In this document: piece by piece, positions 48,201 through 58,854 of the stretch
How positions within the stretch are numbered: position 1 is the first letter of the stretch
Layout of the letters: every line of letters begins with the position of its first letter
Origin: Spinellus fusiger
Taxonomy: Eukaryota; Mucoromycota; Mucoromycetes; Mucorales; Phycomycetaceae
DNA length: 64,000 nt
Direction of reading: 5' to 3'
Assembly: GCA_025094145.1 (NCBI GenBank)
Contig: JALLLS010000009.1
Coordinates: forward strand, 248,001-312,000
The notes under the pieces: model-generated
The model's input: only the letters and a program-made list of their open reading frames with translations
Told to the model about the DNA's origin: nothing
The model's database searches: none
Translations under genes and position numbers: made by a program

Positions 48201-50135
48201 TTGACTCAAGATGAAGAACGTGCAGCTGGCAGTGTCGCATTGGCAGTCTACAAGGCTTATTTCTATGCTTCAGGTGGTCGTGTCTTTTGGTTTAGCATTA
48301 TTTTCTTGTTTTGTCTTGCTCAAGGCTGTGTTCTTGGTCAGGATTACTGGATCAAAGTATGGGCTGCTGCCTATGGACCTGCTCAAACACCCTCAAATGC
48401 TACTGAGACTGGCATATTCTCTGCTACTAGATTTGGCGGCATGGACATTGGTGCTATGACTGTACAATTCTTACAGCCTTTGAGTGAACCTCAAGAAGGC
48501 AATCAAGAGGTGGATGTTACTTATTATCTTGGTGTCTACTTCCTTATTGGTGTAGCTGCACTTATTGTCAGTACATTGCGTTCATATATTCTTTACCAAG
48601 GCTCTCTCTCTGCTTCCCGTAAAATCCACGATGAGTTGCTTCAGCGTATCCTCAGAGCCAAGGTCCGTTTCTTTGATACAACACCCATGGGTCGTATTGT
48701 CAACAGATTCTCCTCAGATTTGGCCACCATTGATCAGGAGATTGGTCCCTCTCTCTCTTTCCTTTTGTTCGCTACTGCTGCTACCTTGTGTGTTGTTCTC
48801 CTTGTGTCCAGCATTACACCTCTCTTTTTGATTCCCGGTACTATTATTACTATTGCCTTCTGGATCATTGGTTCTTACTACCTGGAGACTTCTCGTGACA
48901 TGAAGCGTCTTAACTCTGTTTCTCGTAGTCCAATCTATGTGCAGTTCAACGAGACTGTGAATGGTGTGTCTACTATTCGTGCTTTTGGATGTCAGCAGAG
49001 ATTCATCAATGAAAACTTTAAGAAGATTGATAATAACAACCGTCCTTTCATCTGGATGTGGGCTACTAACCGTTGGTTGCATTGCCGTGTTGATACTCTT
49101 GGTGCCTTTGTCAGTTTCTGTACTGGGTTTGTCTTGCTTCTGTCTCGTTCTTGGATTGATCCTGGTCTTGCTGGTCTGTCTTTGAGTTATGCTTTGACCT
49201 TTACCAATCATGTATTGTGGGTCGTTCGTATGTATGCTGTCAATGAAATGAACATGAATGCCATCGAGCGTGTTCATGAATACTTTAATGTTGACGAAGA
49301 ACCTCCTCGCCACATTCCTGAGACTGCTCCTCCTGCCAACTGGCCTGTCTCTGGTTCTGTCAAGGTCGAGAACTTGGTGATGCAGTATAGCCCAGAGAAT
49401 GCACCTGTTCTTAGAGATCTTTCTTTTGAAGTTAAGCCTATGGAGAAAGTTGGTATTGTTGGTCGTACTGGTTCTGGTAAATCCACACTAGCTCTCTCTC
49501 TCTTTCGATTCATGGAACCTACAAGTGGTAAAATCCTCATTGATGGCGTTGATATCCATAAGATTGGTTTGGAAGACTTGAGATCACGCCTCACTATTAT
49601 TCCTCAGGACCCTGTATTGTTCTCAGGCACACTTCGCAGTAACCTTGATCCATTTGACCAACACAATGATGCTGAGCTTTGGGCCGCCATCAAACGCTCT
49701 CACCTGATCGATGCTGAACAGACAGAAGGCACTGCTGTCACTTTGGATGCCCCCGTTTCAGAGAACGGTAGCAACTGGTCTCAAGGTCAACGTCAATTGA
49801 TTGCTTTGGCACGCGCTCTTGTCAAGAAGTCTTCTTTGATTGTCTTGGATGAGGCTACTTCTTCTGTTGACTTTGATACTGACCACAAGATCCAGGAAAC
49901 TATCCGTACTGAATTTGTCCACTCTGCTTTGTTATGTATTGCTCATCGTATTCGTACTGTGGCTGATTATGATCGTATTCTTGTTTTGGATCATGGTTCC
50001 TTGGTTGAATATGACACACCCTACACATTGATGACTCGTGAAGGAGGTGCATTCCAACAAATGTGCATCCGCAGTGGAGAGTTCACTGAGTTGTTGGCCA
50101 TTGCAAAGGCAAAGCATGACAAAGACCAGCTTTAA
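45252..50135 (+). CDS. ABCC/MRP-type ABC transporter (full-size, vacuolar or plasma-membrane exporter)
   Basis: Exports organic anions and glutathione conjugates using ATP; in yeast, relatives (Ycf1, Bpt1, Ybt1) sit in the vacuole. Exons 45252-45376, 45437-45815, 45866-46141 and 46197-50135 give about 1572 residues. The first about 260 residues contain several hydrophobic segments, consistent with the extra TMD0 of long MRPs. NBD1 has Walker A GPTGSGKTT (about 689), signature LSGGQKQR (about 793), and Walker B ILDDCLSAVD, where the usual catalytic Glu is Asp, as is normal in ABCC. NBD2 has GRTGSGKST (about 1349), a variant signature WSQGQRQL and a complete DEATSSVD plus IAHR. A charged linker (about 900-940) separates the halves. 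All introns are GT-AG and the gene looks intact. The substrate is not readable from sequence. Confidence 0.95.
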
Positions 50136-50364
50136 ATGTACCTTTATACATTTTAGATTTAACATTTCTATATTTCACACTACTCATCTTTATTCTTTTT
50201 CTTCTTATCACTTTTATCTGTATATCCTTATTTTCATTTTTATTCAAGCATTTAACATAAATATGTAATTCAAATCAAACAATAAATAAGTCTTTCTTAA
50301 TGCCAAAGAGTGTTCTTTAATGATAAAACACTGTCGATAGTAGAGTCAGGTTATATAATTATAG

Positions 50365-52031
50365 TTATTCAAGGTCTATATAGCGTGTCTTTTTTGTTTT
50401 CTTCTTGGGGTCGTTGGTTAATAAGGCATCAATGGATCGTTTCTATTCGTTGGTAGTTATAGCAGTGTCAGTACCACTAGCACCAAATGTACTACTATGC
50501 ACACTTCTACCTTGGCTTCCAGCTCTTTCTCACTCAAACTAATGTCTTTGCGACTCATTCCCATCCTTGTCATGGCTTCTCGAGATAAAGCTGATGCTAA
50601 TCACTTGTCAATTAAATCTACATAAAAGTATACACCTTACATGATGTTACTGATTTTGATGGAATGCCCTTAATACGTCGAATCATCTCTGCACCAGGAT
50701 CCGACTTTCCTTCAAGAAAGTCACTAGAGATGGATACACTGAGTTTTGTCTTTCTTTGGTCTTGACCTACCATAATGCCTTATCATGTTTAGGCAAAAGA
50801 TCCTTGGTGGGTGTGTTATGGACCTTTTTCTGTGTTCCATCTGATTTGAACACACCCTTTCCCTGAATCACATAACTGTCTTCCTTCCAACTCTTTCTAT
50901 TGCTTGTTGCTTGATATAGTGTGCCTTGTTTTGTCTGTCTTTGCTGGGTCCACCGAACATCCAGGCCTGTGTCTCTAGATGGGGTGAGTTATAGTGGGTT
51001 GCTGGGAGTTCATTTGCACTCTAAACTACCATTACCCTGATGCCAACTCCATACGCGTATTTCGTGATAGACCAAAGGCTCTTTTAATATGACTATCGCA
51101 GAATTCTCCTGCACGACTTGATAGGTGAGTATCTTCTACTGTTCATTTTGGGGAGAAAATACCTGTCAATCATAACATCGCATTGTTTATCTGAACTCAC
51201 AAATGCTTGACACTTGGCCAAATCCTTACTCTCTCCCACAACCCATATCTGCTTCTTGTCATTCACATACAGTGCCACGGATGAATTCAACTAGAATATA
51301 ATATGGTGAGTCTATAAGGCGGGTTTATAAGGCGGGCTCATCTTGATAGTGTTCCTTCTTCTTCTCCTTCTTCTCATGATGAGTGTCAGTGCATTTTACC
51401 TCTGTAGGCTGTAGGACAATGGGTCTATAGATTGCAATTACACTTCCCACCTTAAGCCTGTATTGTCTATGAGGCAAGCCAAAGATGAACACATGGAAAT
51501 AATGGCCTCTTAAGTTGGTGACTTTTGCCACTGTGAATTTGTCCTTGGTGAGACAACGATCTATCACACCCACTGTAGCCCAGTCAGAAAGGGGTTTTAC
51601 ACCAATGCGAGTGGCATGAAAGAGTGCAGCGTGCTCTTCAAGCCGATGAACAGGAATAAACCGACATGTCATGAGTCTCATTTCCATATCCACGACAGAT
51701 GTCATGCGCTTTCTTGCTATTTGATCAGTGAGAGAGTGTAGTACTCCACTTACTTGAGTCGTAGGCCTGAGATAGTGTCTGTGTCTATCCAGGGAGTGGG
51801 TGGGGGCGTATTTCCAGTGCTAACATCTTTCTGCTGTAGGGTTTCAATGTCCTGAGCAGTGTCCTGACTTATGTCCTGACTTATGTCTTGATCTGTGGGC
51901 AGGTCTTGGTGGAGAGAGTCTTGCATACTGTCATTGCTATCTCTGGCTATCCCAAGAAACAGGTGACTTGCAATCATAAGCAGTCCATTCTCCAAGTGAC
52001 TGGATCTAGGGGAAAGATTATTACTGCTCAT
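50365..52031 (-). CDS. MCM10-like DNA replication factor
   Basis: Binds DNA and the CMG helicase during origin firing. Exons traced: 52031-51754, 51712-51400, 51290-51163 and 51116-51036, one starting at 50974, then segments around 50760-50650 and 50607-50520, and a last exon ending at the stop 50365-50367. Landmarks are DTISGLRLK-KRMTS, the OB-fold LSDWATVGVI followed by GHYFHVFIFG, LKVGSVIAIYRP, and the zinc-finger region QIWVVGESKDLAKC, KQCDVMID, GEFCDSHIKRAFG, SRNTRMELASG. The C-terminus ends KKTKKTRYIDLE. The N-terminus is short and Gln/Asp-rich (DISQDISQD). The junction near 50770 needs either an intron with donor GTGTGT or a one-base frame change, so the middle of the C-terminal half is uncertain. 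Confidence 0.82.
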
Positions 52032-52065
52032 CTTAAATTATTATTATTTAAGATGAGCAGTAATA
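52019..52065. repeat. 20-bp perfect inverted repeat with 7-bp loop over the MCM10 start codon
   Basis: Left arm 52019-52038 (TATTACTGCTCATCTTAAAT) and right arm 52046-52065 are exact reverse complements around TATTATT. The MCM10 initiation codon is in the left arm; a mirror-image ATG is in the right arm. Confidence 0.95.
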
Positions 52066-52169
52066 GTAATAACAAGAGCCTTGCCTTTGCAGGGGTAATA
52101 ATGACTTTTAATGCTTTATTACTTTTGGTGGTTTTGTTTCTATGTACAAGCAATCAACGGCAGCAATAG
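52053..52169 (+). CDS. Possible 38-residue single-pass membrane peptide
   Basis: An open frame from the right arm of the inverted repeat: MSSNSNNKSLAFAGVIM, then a hydrophobic stretch (FNALLLLVVLFLC) and a polar tail TSNQRQQ. The layout is that of a short tail-anchored or single-span protein. Its first codons mirror MCM10's (MSSN) only because they lie in the palindrome. No family was recognised, and its reality is doubtful without transcript data. Confidence 0.3.
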   Translation: MSSNSNNKSLAFAGVIMTFNALLLLVVLFLCTSNQRQQ

Positions 52170-52238
52170 CAGTAAATGGCAGAAAGGGAGAAAATGAAAC
52201 AGATAGATAGATAGATAGATATATACACACACATAGGA

Positions 52239-53350
52239 TTAAAGATGGAGAAGACTCTTGTCTTGGCTTGTAGTGTCCCTAGCAACAAACCACTTGAAGT
52301 ATTCATATACGCTCCAACTGATAGCAGCACTTGGCATATGTGTAAGAACACGTGGCTGAAATCCTCTGAAAAATCCTCTTATGCCATAACGCTCCCTGAT
52401 AATTCTGGCAGCATCTCTCAGCCCCATAGCAGCACGGATACGAGGATCATGGCTCTGTCCACGTGTTTGCAAAAGTGTTTTCGCTACATCCAAAGGCGTC
52501 GTAATAGAAGAGGCTACCATGCCTGCCAAACCACCTGCTGCTACATGTGTCTTTGGATCATACTCTCCACTGGGATTTATGACTTTACGGAAATATTCAT
52601 AAGTAGCAAACTGAATAGACTGAAATGGAACAGACATGGCAAATGTAGTGGGAAGAGATACATAAAATGCCTTGAGGCCTTCTTTGGCATACACCTTGCG
52701 AGCACATTCACGCACAGTCTGGTAAGTGGAATCCCTCAACTGCATACGCTGCTTGATGACTATTGATGCATCATTCATTCATTTGTAAATAAATAAATAA
52801 AACTAGTTAGACGTCTGTTTCTTGTTTCTTGTTCTATAAGATAGAGCTTACCATCAAATGGGTTCATTAAGCTATCATGAGCCAATGTAGCACATGCTGC
52901 TGCTGCTGCTGCTGCCAATAGATGATGGCCAGGTTGGTTTGCGCCAAATGCGTCTTTGCATGCTTCATAAGTAGCAAAATGAAGTGCGTGGGCAGGGCCT
53001 GCACCCATCACCACCGAGTTTACTCCCCTCCAAAGAGAAGCTGTCGACTGGACCGTTTTAAAGGCAATCGGATTTGTAGACTGGACTGTAATAGAGGTGT
53101 GGGGAAGAGCAGCCGATAAAGCAGGTGTTCTGACAGTTTGAATCACTTGCGTACGAGTCTATCACTATGAATAGGATTGTTCGGAAACAAGGAGAAGGGG
53201 GAAGGGAGAAAAGAAAAAGAGGTTTACCTTGATACTATCCAATGGATACATGGCACTGTGTTCAGCAATACCGGCCAAGGCACCAGCCATAGCATTTTGG
53301 ACCAGAGTAGACTGGTTACCGAGTGATTCATAGTCATAGTCGTCTTCCAT
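52239..53350 (-). CDS. Mitoferrin (Mrs3/Mrs4-type mitochondrial iron carrier)
   Basis: Imports iron across the mitochondrial inner membrane for heme and Fe-S cluster synthesis. Three exons: 53350-53228, 53158-52852 and 52759-52239, giving 316 residues. The three mitochondrial-carrier repeats are present: MYPLDSIKTRTQ in repeat 1, MNPFDVIKQRMQ in repeat 2 and TTPLDVAKTLLQTRG in repeat 3, each PxD-x-x-(K/R). Specific mitoferrin features are the opening DYDYESLGNQST, GAGPAHALHFATYEACK and the block SVPFQSIQFATYEYFRK. The start at MEDDYDYE is preferred over an upstream in-frame Met in a hydrophobic leader. The intron acceptor between exons 1 and 2 gives exactly SIK-TRTQ. A short (GATA)n and CACA microsatellite (52202-52233) follows the gene. 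Confidence 0.93.
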
Positions 53351-55628
53351 TGTATTTATGAAAATGTAAACAAGAAGCAAACAAGCGTACAAAGCAAAAC
53401 AAAAGCCTATTTATGACCTGAAAATAAAATAAACCAATCTGATAAGCGATTAAGGAAATGCAAGTCTTTTTCTGCTGTTTGTCATCATTCTTGCTGGCCA
53501 ATGAAAGTGAATCTGATTACCAAAGACTTTTTTACTCGTTGATTCTGATGCCGAGTTTCCTCGAGAGATGCTGACTTGCTAATTATAGAAGATCAGATAT
53601 CTTTTTTTTTCTTTCCTTTTCCCTCTTATTCTTCTCTTGATTATTCATATAGAATAGGAAATATTTTTTACAGAATATATATATATAAGAAGCTTATTTA
53701 TCTTTTAAATAGAGAATACTACTACCATTACTATTGCTACATTTTTCTTTTTCTTTTTTTCTTTTTCTTTTTAGGGCTATTAAAAGGAGTTATTATTTAT
53801 TAATATAGAGCACTTATTGATTCTCGGGTCTCGCTTGGAGCCTGTATCGCCTGATGTACAGTCACAAAGTAAACTCATATAAACTCAGAGCAAGGGCCTT
53901 GAAACCTGGAAAAAAAGAGAGAAAGAGATAGGGCTCGGATGATGAAATCCATACCAATAAAAAAGGCTATCCGTGTGCCCAAATAACTAGTACTAACAGA
54001 TAACAGAAAGATGTTTACATTGTTTTCAGTCCAAGAGCTGTATGCAACTTTCAGTTTTCTTTTTCTTATCTTTTTGTGTTCTTAGTCTGGTATATCTTTA
54101 AACTTCATCGCTCGACCCTTTGGGAAGTAAACAATAAAACAAAAAGTGTATAGGCTTCACTGAGGTTGTTCAGTCTTTGGACTCTGACACTTGCATAGAT
54201 AAAATAGTGCCTTATTGAAGAATAGTATGGTGTGTAGCGTAAAAAGAAAACGCGAGCAACAGGCCCCTTCAAAATGTTAGGGTTAAGTATAAGAGAAAAT
54301 AAAAATCTTTTATTTGATGTATGGAACTACAAAAGTAACCTTTTCTTCGTGCCGGACGATCGGGTTTGGCACAGACAAATTTTATACTTTCTTTTAGGTT
54401 TCCTCAAGCAATAGATTACCCTAGAGGTAAAGGCGGATAAACTTTTTAGTACTTCGACCCCAGATCATACCTTCAGATAGATAGAGCTAATATAATGACA
54501 TCGTTAATTGTAAATGATTTTAGAAATCAAAAGAGACTTGTTTACAAGTTAAGTTAACAGTCTCCTGATTTACCTATAGAATCACTCCTGGTTTTCTCCT
54601 ATTTTCTCTTTTCAAAAAAGAAAAACTACCTTGTTTTCGATATTTTAATTTTAAATAATAGTATTGTTTGATCAGCAATACTTTTATAAATATAAGTACA
54701 AGTAGATTAGGGTTATATAAAAATATCTTTCAATACTAATGCAATCTAAGAAGAAAAGGAAGATATGTGAAGGCTTATTTTGTTACTTATAGAGTACACA
54801 GTCTAATTTCAGATAGAGCTACATCTTTAGTAGTGACTTTTAACACATCCTATGCTAATGGTAGGAGAAAGAAAAAGATAGGGACAGGTCTAACATATGT
54901 AGCTACATATATCATTTTATAGTAAGTACAACCACACATCATTTAGATGTCACATGTAGCCACACTAGGCGACTCTCTTTACTCCTTCCATTAAAAAGGA
55001 TCCTGATGATTAAAGAATAATAGATACATAGCAAATGATAGTTGGTTTTATAGAACAACACCTATTACTAATTTTTGTACCTAACTATGTATGCTATTTA
55101 TATCCATTCTCTTGAGACTTGGTTAGAAACAGTATATTATATTATAGTAAAGATATCCCAACTAAATCTGAACAGATAATATAAGCATGAATAGCAGACA
55201 CTGTACAAGCTATTTCATAGAATATAGAAGCATACTACTTAGTTTATATAGGATAAAAATCATCAGTTAGTTGGCCAACATCTCTGGCACTCTATATTGA
55301 ACACTTTGTTTCATTAAAGAAAAAAATTGCCCTTCTCTCTATAGAGAGTAAATCTATAAGGTTTCTTCCATCTTTGTCTTTAGTATGTAGTCATTTGGTG
55401 TTTGTTTTTTCATAAAGATAATATCAAATAATAACAGGTATCGCTTTCAACTTTTTTTCTCTTTTTCTCTTTCTAATATGTTAAAAGTTATTATTATAAA
55501 TATTATTGTTTAATGTAAACTTATATTACATCGTTACTAAAACAAACAGATTGCTAGTATACCAAAAAAAAAAAAAAACTAATAAAGAGCAGTATTTGCT
55601 TCTTTTTTGTAAACGAGCAGCATTTATA
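53351..55628. other. AT-rich intergenic DNA, no gene
   Basis: Pyrimidine-rich stretches at 53600-53640 and 53740-53775; otherwise nothing recognised. The 75-codon frame at 53576-53803 is low complexity. Confidence 0.5.
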
Positions 55629-57232
55629 CACACCTAAAGATTTTTGGGATATAAAAGTAAATACACGAACAATAAAATCGCAATATTCTTATGATTGGCT
55701 AATGTGTTTTAAAATAGTATTTTTGCTGTCTAAATGAACTACTTCAAACTCTGTCTGCCTATTCTAGCAATAGCTACACTATTGTCGTAAAGTATTGGTG
55801 CATCTTTGGGGAAATTATAGTATAGAAATGTAGTATGATTCAAAAAAAGACTTATGTGTATCTTAGTTTAGTGCAGTGATAACTACACCGGATTCTTCTT
55901 TGATGTTTTGATGTTTTGGTGGATTAGCTACTACTAGCTAGATGTTTGTCTGATTGTTGTTGATTTATAAAGATCAAAGGCTTCATTTTACGAAATGGGA
56001 GTAAACCATTGACATTCTGGTTTTCCACAGCAGGAGTACTTTCATTTGAATAATTAGTTATGCAACACTGGGTTGACTCTGTCTCTCTCCTCGAAGTATA
56101 TTGCAAACCTTCCACAATTGACTGTTGAAGATGTATGTCTTGACAGAGATAACCCGGTTTCCATCCAATACTAGTGATTGAGTCCTTCACTGCTACGATC
56201 TTTAGAGCACGTTCTATGAAGAAAAGAGAATAAAGATGCGTTGACCATTTATTTTTATACTATCTCTGTTTTATAATTGGTCTTCATATACCATTGATTA
56301 AATCTGTGATTTGAAAACTAAGTTGTGCTAAAGCATAAAGTTTGCATATCTATCAGCACAAGATGTTTATAATAAAATATTCATGGAATAACACAGGATT
56401 TGGAACAGTTGTTCTTCAAATGATTGTCTACATCCTCATTATAAAAATATTTCTCAGCACTTTGTAACAGATTCTTTATTTTAATCACTCTAGTCCCTTT
56501 ATCATTGCCCACAACTGTAAAATAAAAATTAAAAATTGATTTACTGTCTACTCATTTTTGCGTGGGACTGTATACCTCACCAGAATGAAAATATTTTTTA
56601 TTCTTTGATCTTGTTATTATCTTGTTATTTCTTACACTGTCCATACAACTTGATACTTAAGCACTTTTCAATATGAGCATAACTAATCAAGGTAATGTAC
56701 TATTATTAACAAAGATAAACAATAGAAAGAAGTTGTAGACACCACTAGAGGGTATTCTTGAGATAAAAAGGTAAGCAGTGTCTTCATCTGGGCTTGTGCT
56801 CATTGTATTCCACAAGACATTCATTGTATTGTTATTAGGCAAGTTAAGGCTCTTCTCAAGTCAGTCTCAGGTGGTCTTCTGTACTATCTAGGGTCTCTAG
56901 GTTGTACTACTGAGCATAGTTATCTATCTTCCAAGAACAAAGAATTGGGTTTTTAGGGTGTGGATTCTATTGCTATGAGGGAGTTCACTTAGGCAGTAGC
57001 TATAGTACATACTATACTATTAGCTATACTATTACAATAAACAATATTACTCATAAACAATATATTTTACTGATAATACAATTTGATATTGAGGTATCCA
57101 CAAAAAGAAACAATTATTTAGATATCCGCAAATCTCTTAATTTTAAACACAGTACCATATAACGAGCGTTTTTCTTTTACGTAAAAGGAAGGAGATATCC
57201 CCACCTAAAAGCCAGAAAAATCTTTGGGTGTG
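55629..57232 (-). mobile_element. Fanzor-family element, copy 3 (diverged)
   Basis: The ends form a terminal inverted repeat: CACACCTAAAGATTTTTGGG at 55629, and CACACCCAAAGATTTTTCTG read on the minus strand from 57232. Each is flanked by TA (55627-55628, 57233-57234). The first 290 bp and the last about 680 bp resemble the matching parts of the 38-39.7 kb copy, but the 640-bp centre is different. This is the best-defined copy for element boundaries. Confidence 0.78.
55924..56520 (-). pseudogene. TnpB/Fanzor-like remnant (middle part), copy 3
   Basis: On the minus strand, after an acceptor-like TTACAG (near 56515), a frame reads VVGNDKGTRVIKIKNLLQSA and ends in a stop. Farther on, the open frame 56190-55924 runs from MKDSITSIGWKPG to NGLLPFRKMKPL, IFINQQQSDKHLA. 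The LPFRKMK-x-INQQ-x-LA block resembles, from memory, the region before the DEF-TS motif in fungal Fanzor proteins. This copy would then keep the middle of the gene and lack the C-terminal half seen in the other copies. The identification is tentative. Confidence 0.45.
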
Positions 57233-57234
57233 TA

Positions 57235-57698
57235 GTAAAAAATTATCTTTATTTTCTACTTGATTATACTTCTGGAGCAGTATGATCAGCCTATTAATGT
57301 CTATTTGTGTAGATTTATGTACACACCATAGTGAAGCAAAAGCATAATAATGGTAGCACGGTCATGCTAATAAATGTAAGACAGGATAGGAAAATAAATA
57401 TTCTCTCTGCATTGATAAAAAATTGTTATATGCAAGAACATAGTCTTTTATTATATAATATCAGTAGTAGTAGTAGTAATAGTGATGGGGTTATTGTTTA
57501 CCAATAAAATAAATAAACTGCTTAGGGATGTAAAAGATAGGAATATAAAAGAAAGAGATTAACCATTATGGCATTTATAAAGAATAGCAAACAAAACAAA
57601 GGATAGAACAATGATAAACAAATTATTTAGAAGAAAAAGAGAGGTAGGAGAACAACCAATGGATTGTTTCGAAGAAAAGAAGGGCTAAGGAATACAAT
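57235..57698. other. Intergenic, no gene
   Basis: Short AT-rich gap between element copy 3 and the RGS gene, including a TAG trinucleotide run (57460-57480). Confidence 0.5.
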
Positions 57699-58854
57699 TT
57701 AAGGTGTTAATGTGGGCAATGGATCATATTCATTGGTAATTACTAAAGCTGGAATTGTTGTACACAAGGCCAGCAGTAGAGAAGATACCCAGATATGAAA
57801 TATCATTGTCTGGAATAGAGTAGGTAAATAAACAGAGGATATAATATACATATTTATAAATATAAAAGACTTACTCGTTGTTTCCGAATGATATTGGAAT
57901 CAATGATAGATGTAAGGTCGGAAATGCTGTCACTATCACTCTTTTTATTTTTAAACATTTGGTCATCCAATTCATAAAGTGGGGTCTGTCGAAATTTGAA
58001 GGAGCCACGAATGGTACAGAATCCCGATCGACCCGATAGCAGAGACATCAAGAAAAGAAACGTAAACGGAAAAATGGCTATTCTGTACCATCGACACATG
58101 TGGTGAGAATATGTATAATAAAACACAGATACAACATGCATAAAGTTGAAAAAGGTGCCCATGTAGTGCAACATAATCCAGCTGTATCGAATGTTTTGAA
58201 CAGCATAATGAATAAAGTTTTTCAAACTTGATTTCTCCATCAGTTGTCGAATATGTTGATGAGCTTCTTCAAATACTTCTGGGTGAGTTGTGCGTGTACC
58301 CCAATGAACAGTGTACCGATTTTGATAACCAATAACATTAAGTTCTTTGAAAGAGTCAGGGTGAAAGAAGGTCCGTAGAACTGTGTTCACTTCATCACGG
58401 AAAGGCTGTTTCTCGGCACCCTCTTCAACCACAAAAGATGAAAGGTTTTCCGTATTGTTGGCACTAAATTCTCCAAACATGTCACTCTTGGTGGTAACCT
58501 TCTCATAAGCCGGCAACTCTTTGGTATTCTTGGGATGTGGCTTTTCATTAGGTGGCGGTGAGAGATCTTGAACCTCTTTAGGTAAATGGTGAAAGCGCTC
58601 ACAGTAGCCGATATACCAGTAGTAAAAATCCAGGTTTTCTGCTGTATGTTCCTTGAATTGTAGAAAGGCACGGAAATCATCGAGAGAGATAGGAGAGCAA
58701 GTACTGCCTGTCAATATCATATCTAGAGAAAAGGGTTAATATAATACATTAACGATAAACACTTACCAAGATGAACCTCATTGATCTCTGATTTAGCACC
58801 ACCAAACCATCTCTGAACTGCAACATCCCAACCAAGAAAGTATTTTCGCGGCAT
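57699..58854 (-). CDS. RGS-domain membrane protein (Rax1-like)
   Basis: RGS proteins speed GTP hydrolysis by G-alpha subunits and so damp G-protein signals. Exons 58854-58767, 58722-57875 and 57809-57699 give 348 residues. The start MPRKYFLGWDVAVQRW is the first ATG, preceded by AT-rich leader. The RGS fold is split: ISLDDFRAFLQFKEHTAENLDFY near residue 45, and FRDEVNTVLRTFF, EEAHQHIRQLMEKSSLKNFI later, with a polar insert of about 70 residues between. Hydrophobic segments follow (SWIMLHYMGTFFNFMHVV, then IAIFPFTFLFLMSLLSG), and the last exon adds another (IFHIWVSSLLLALCT). RGS plus C-terminal membrane spans is the layout of fungal Rax1. The orthology is inference. Confidence 0.82.
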
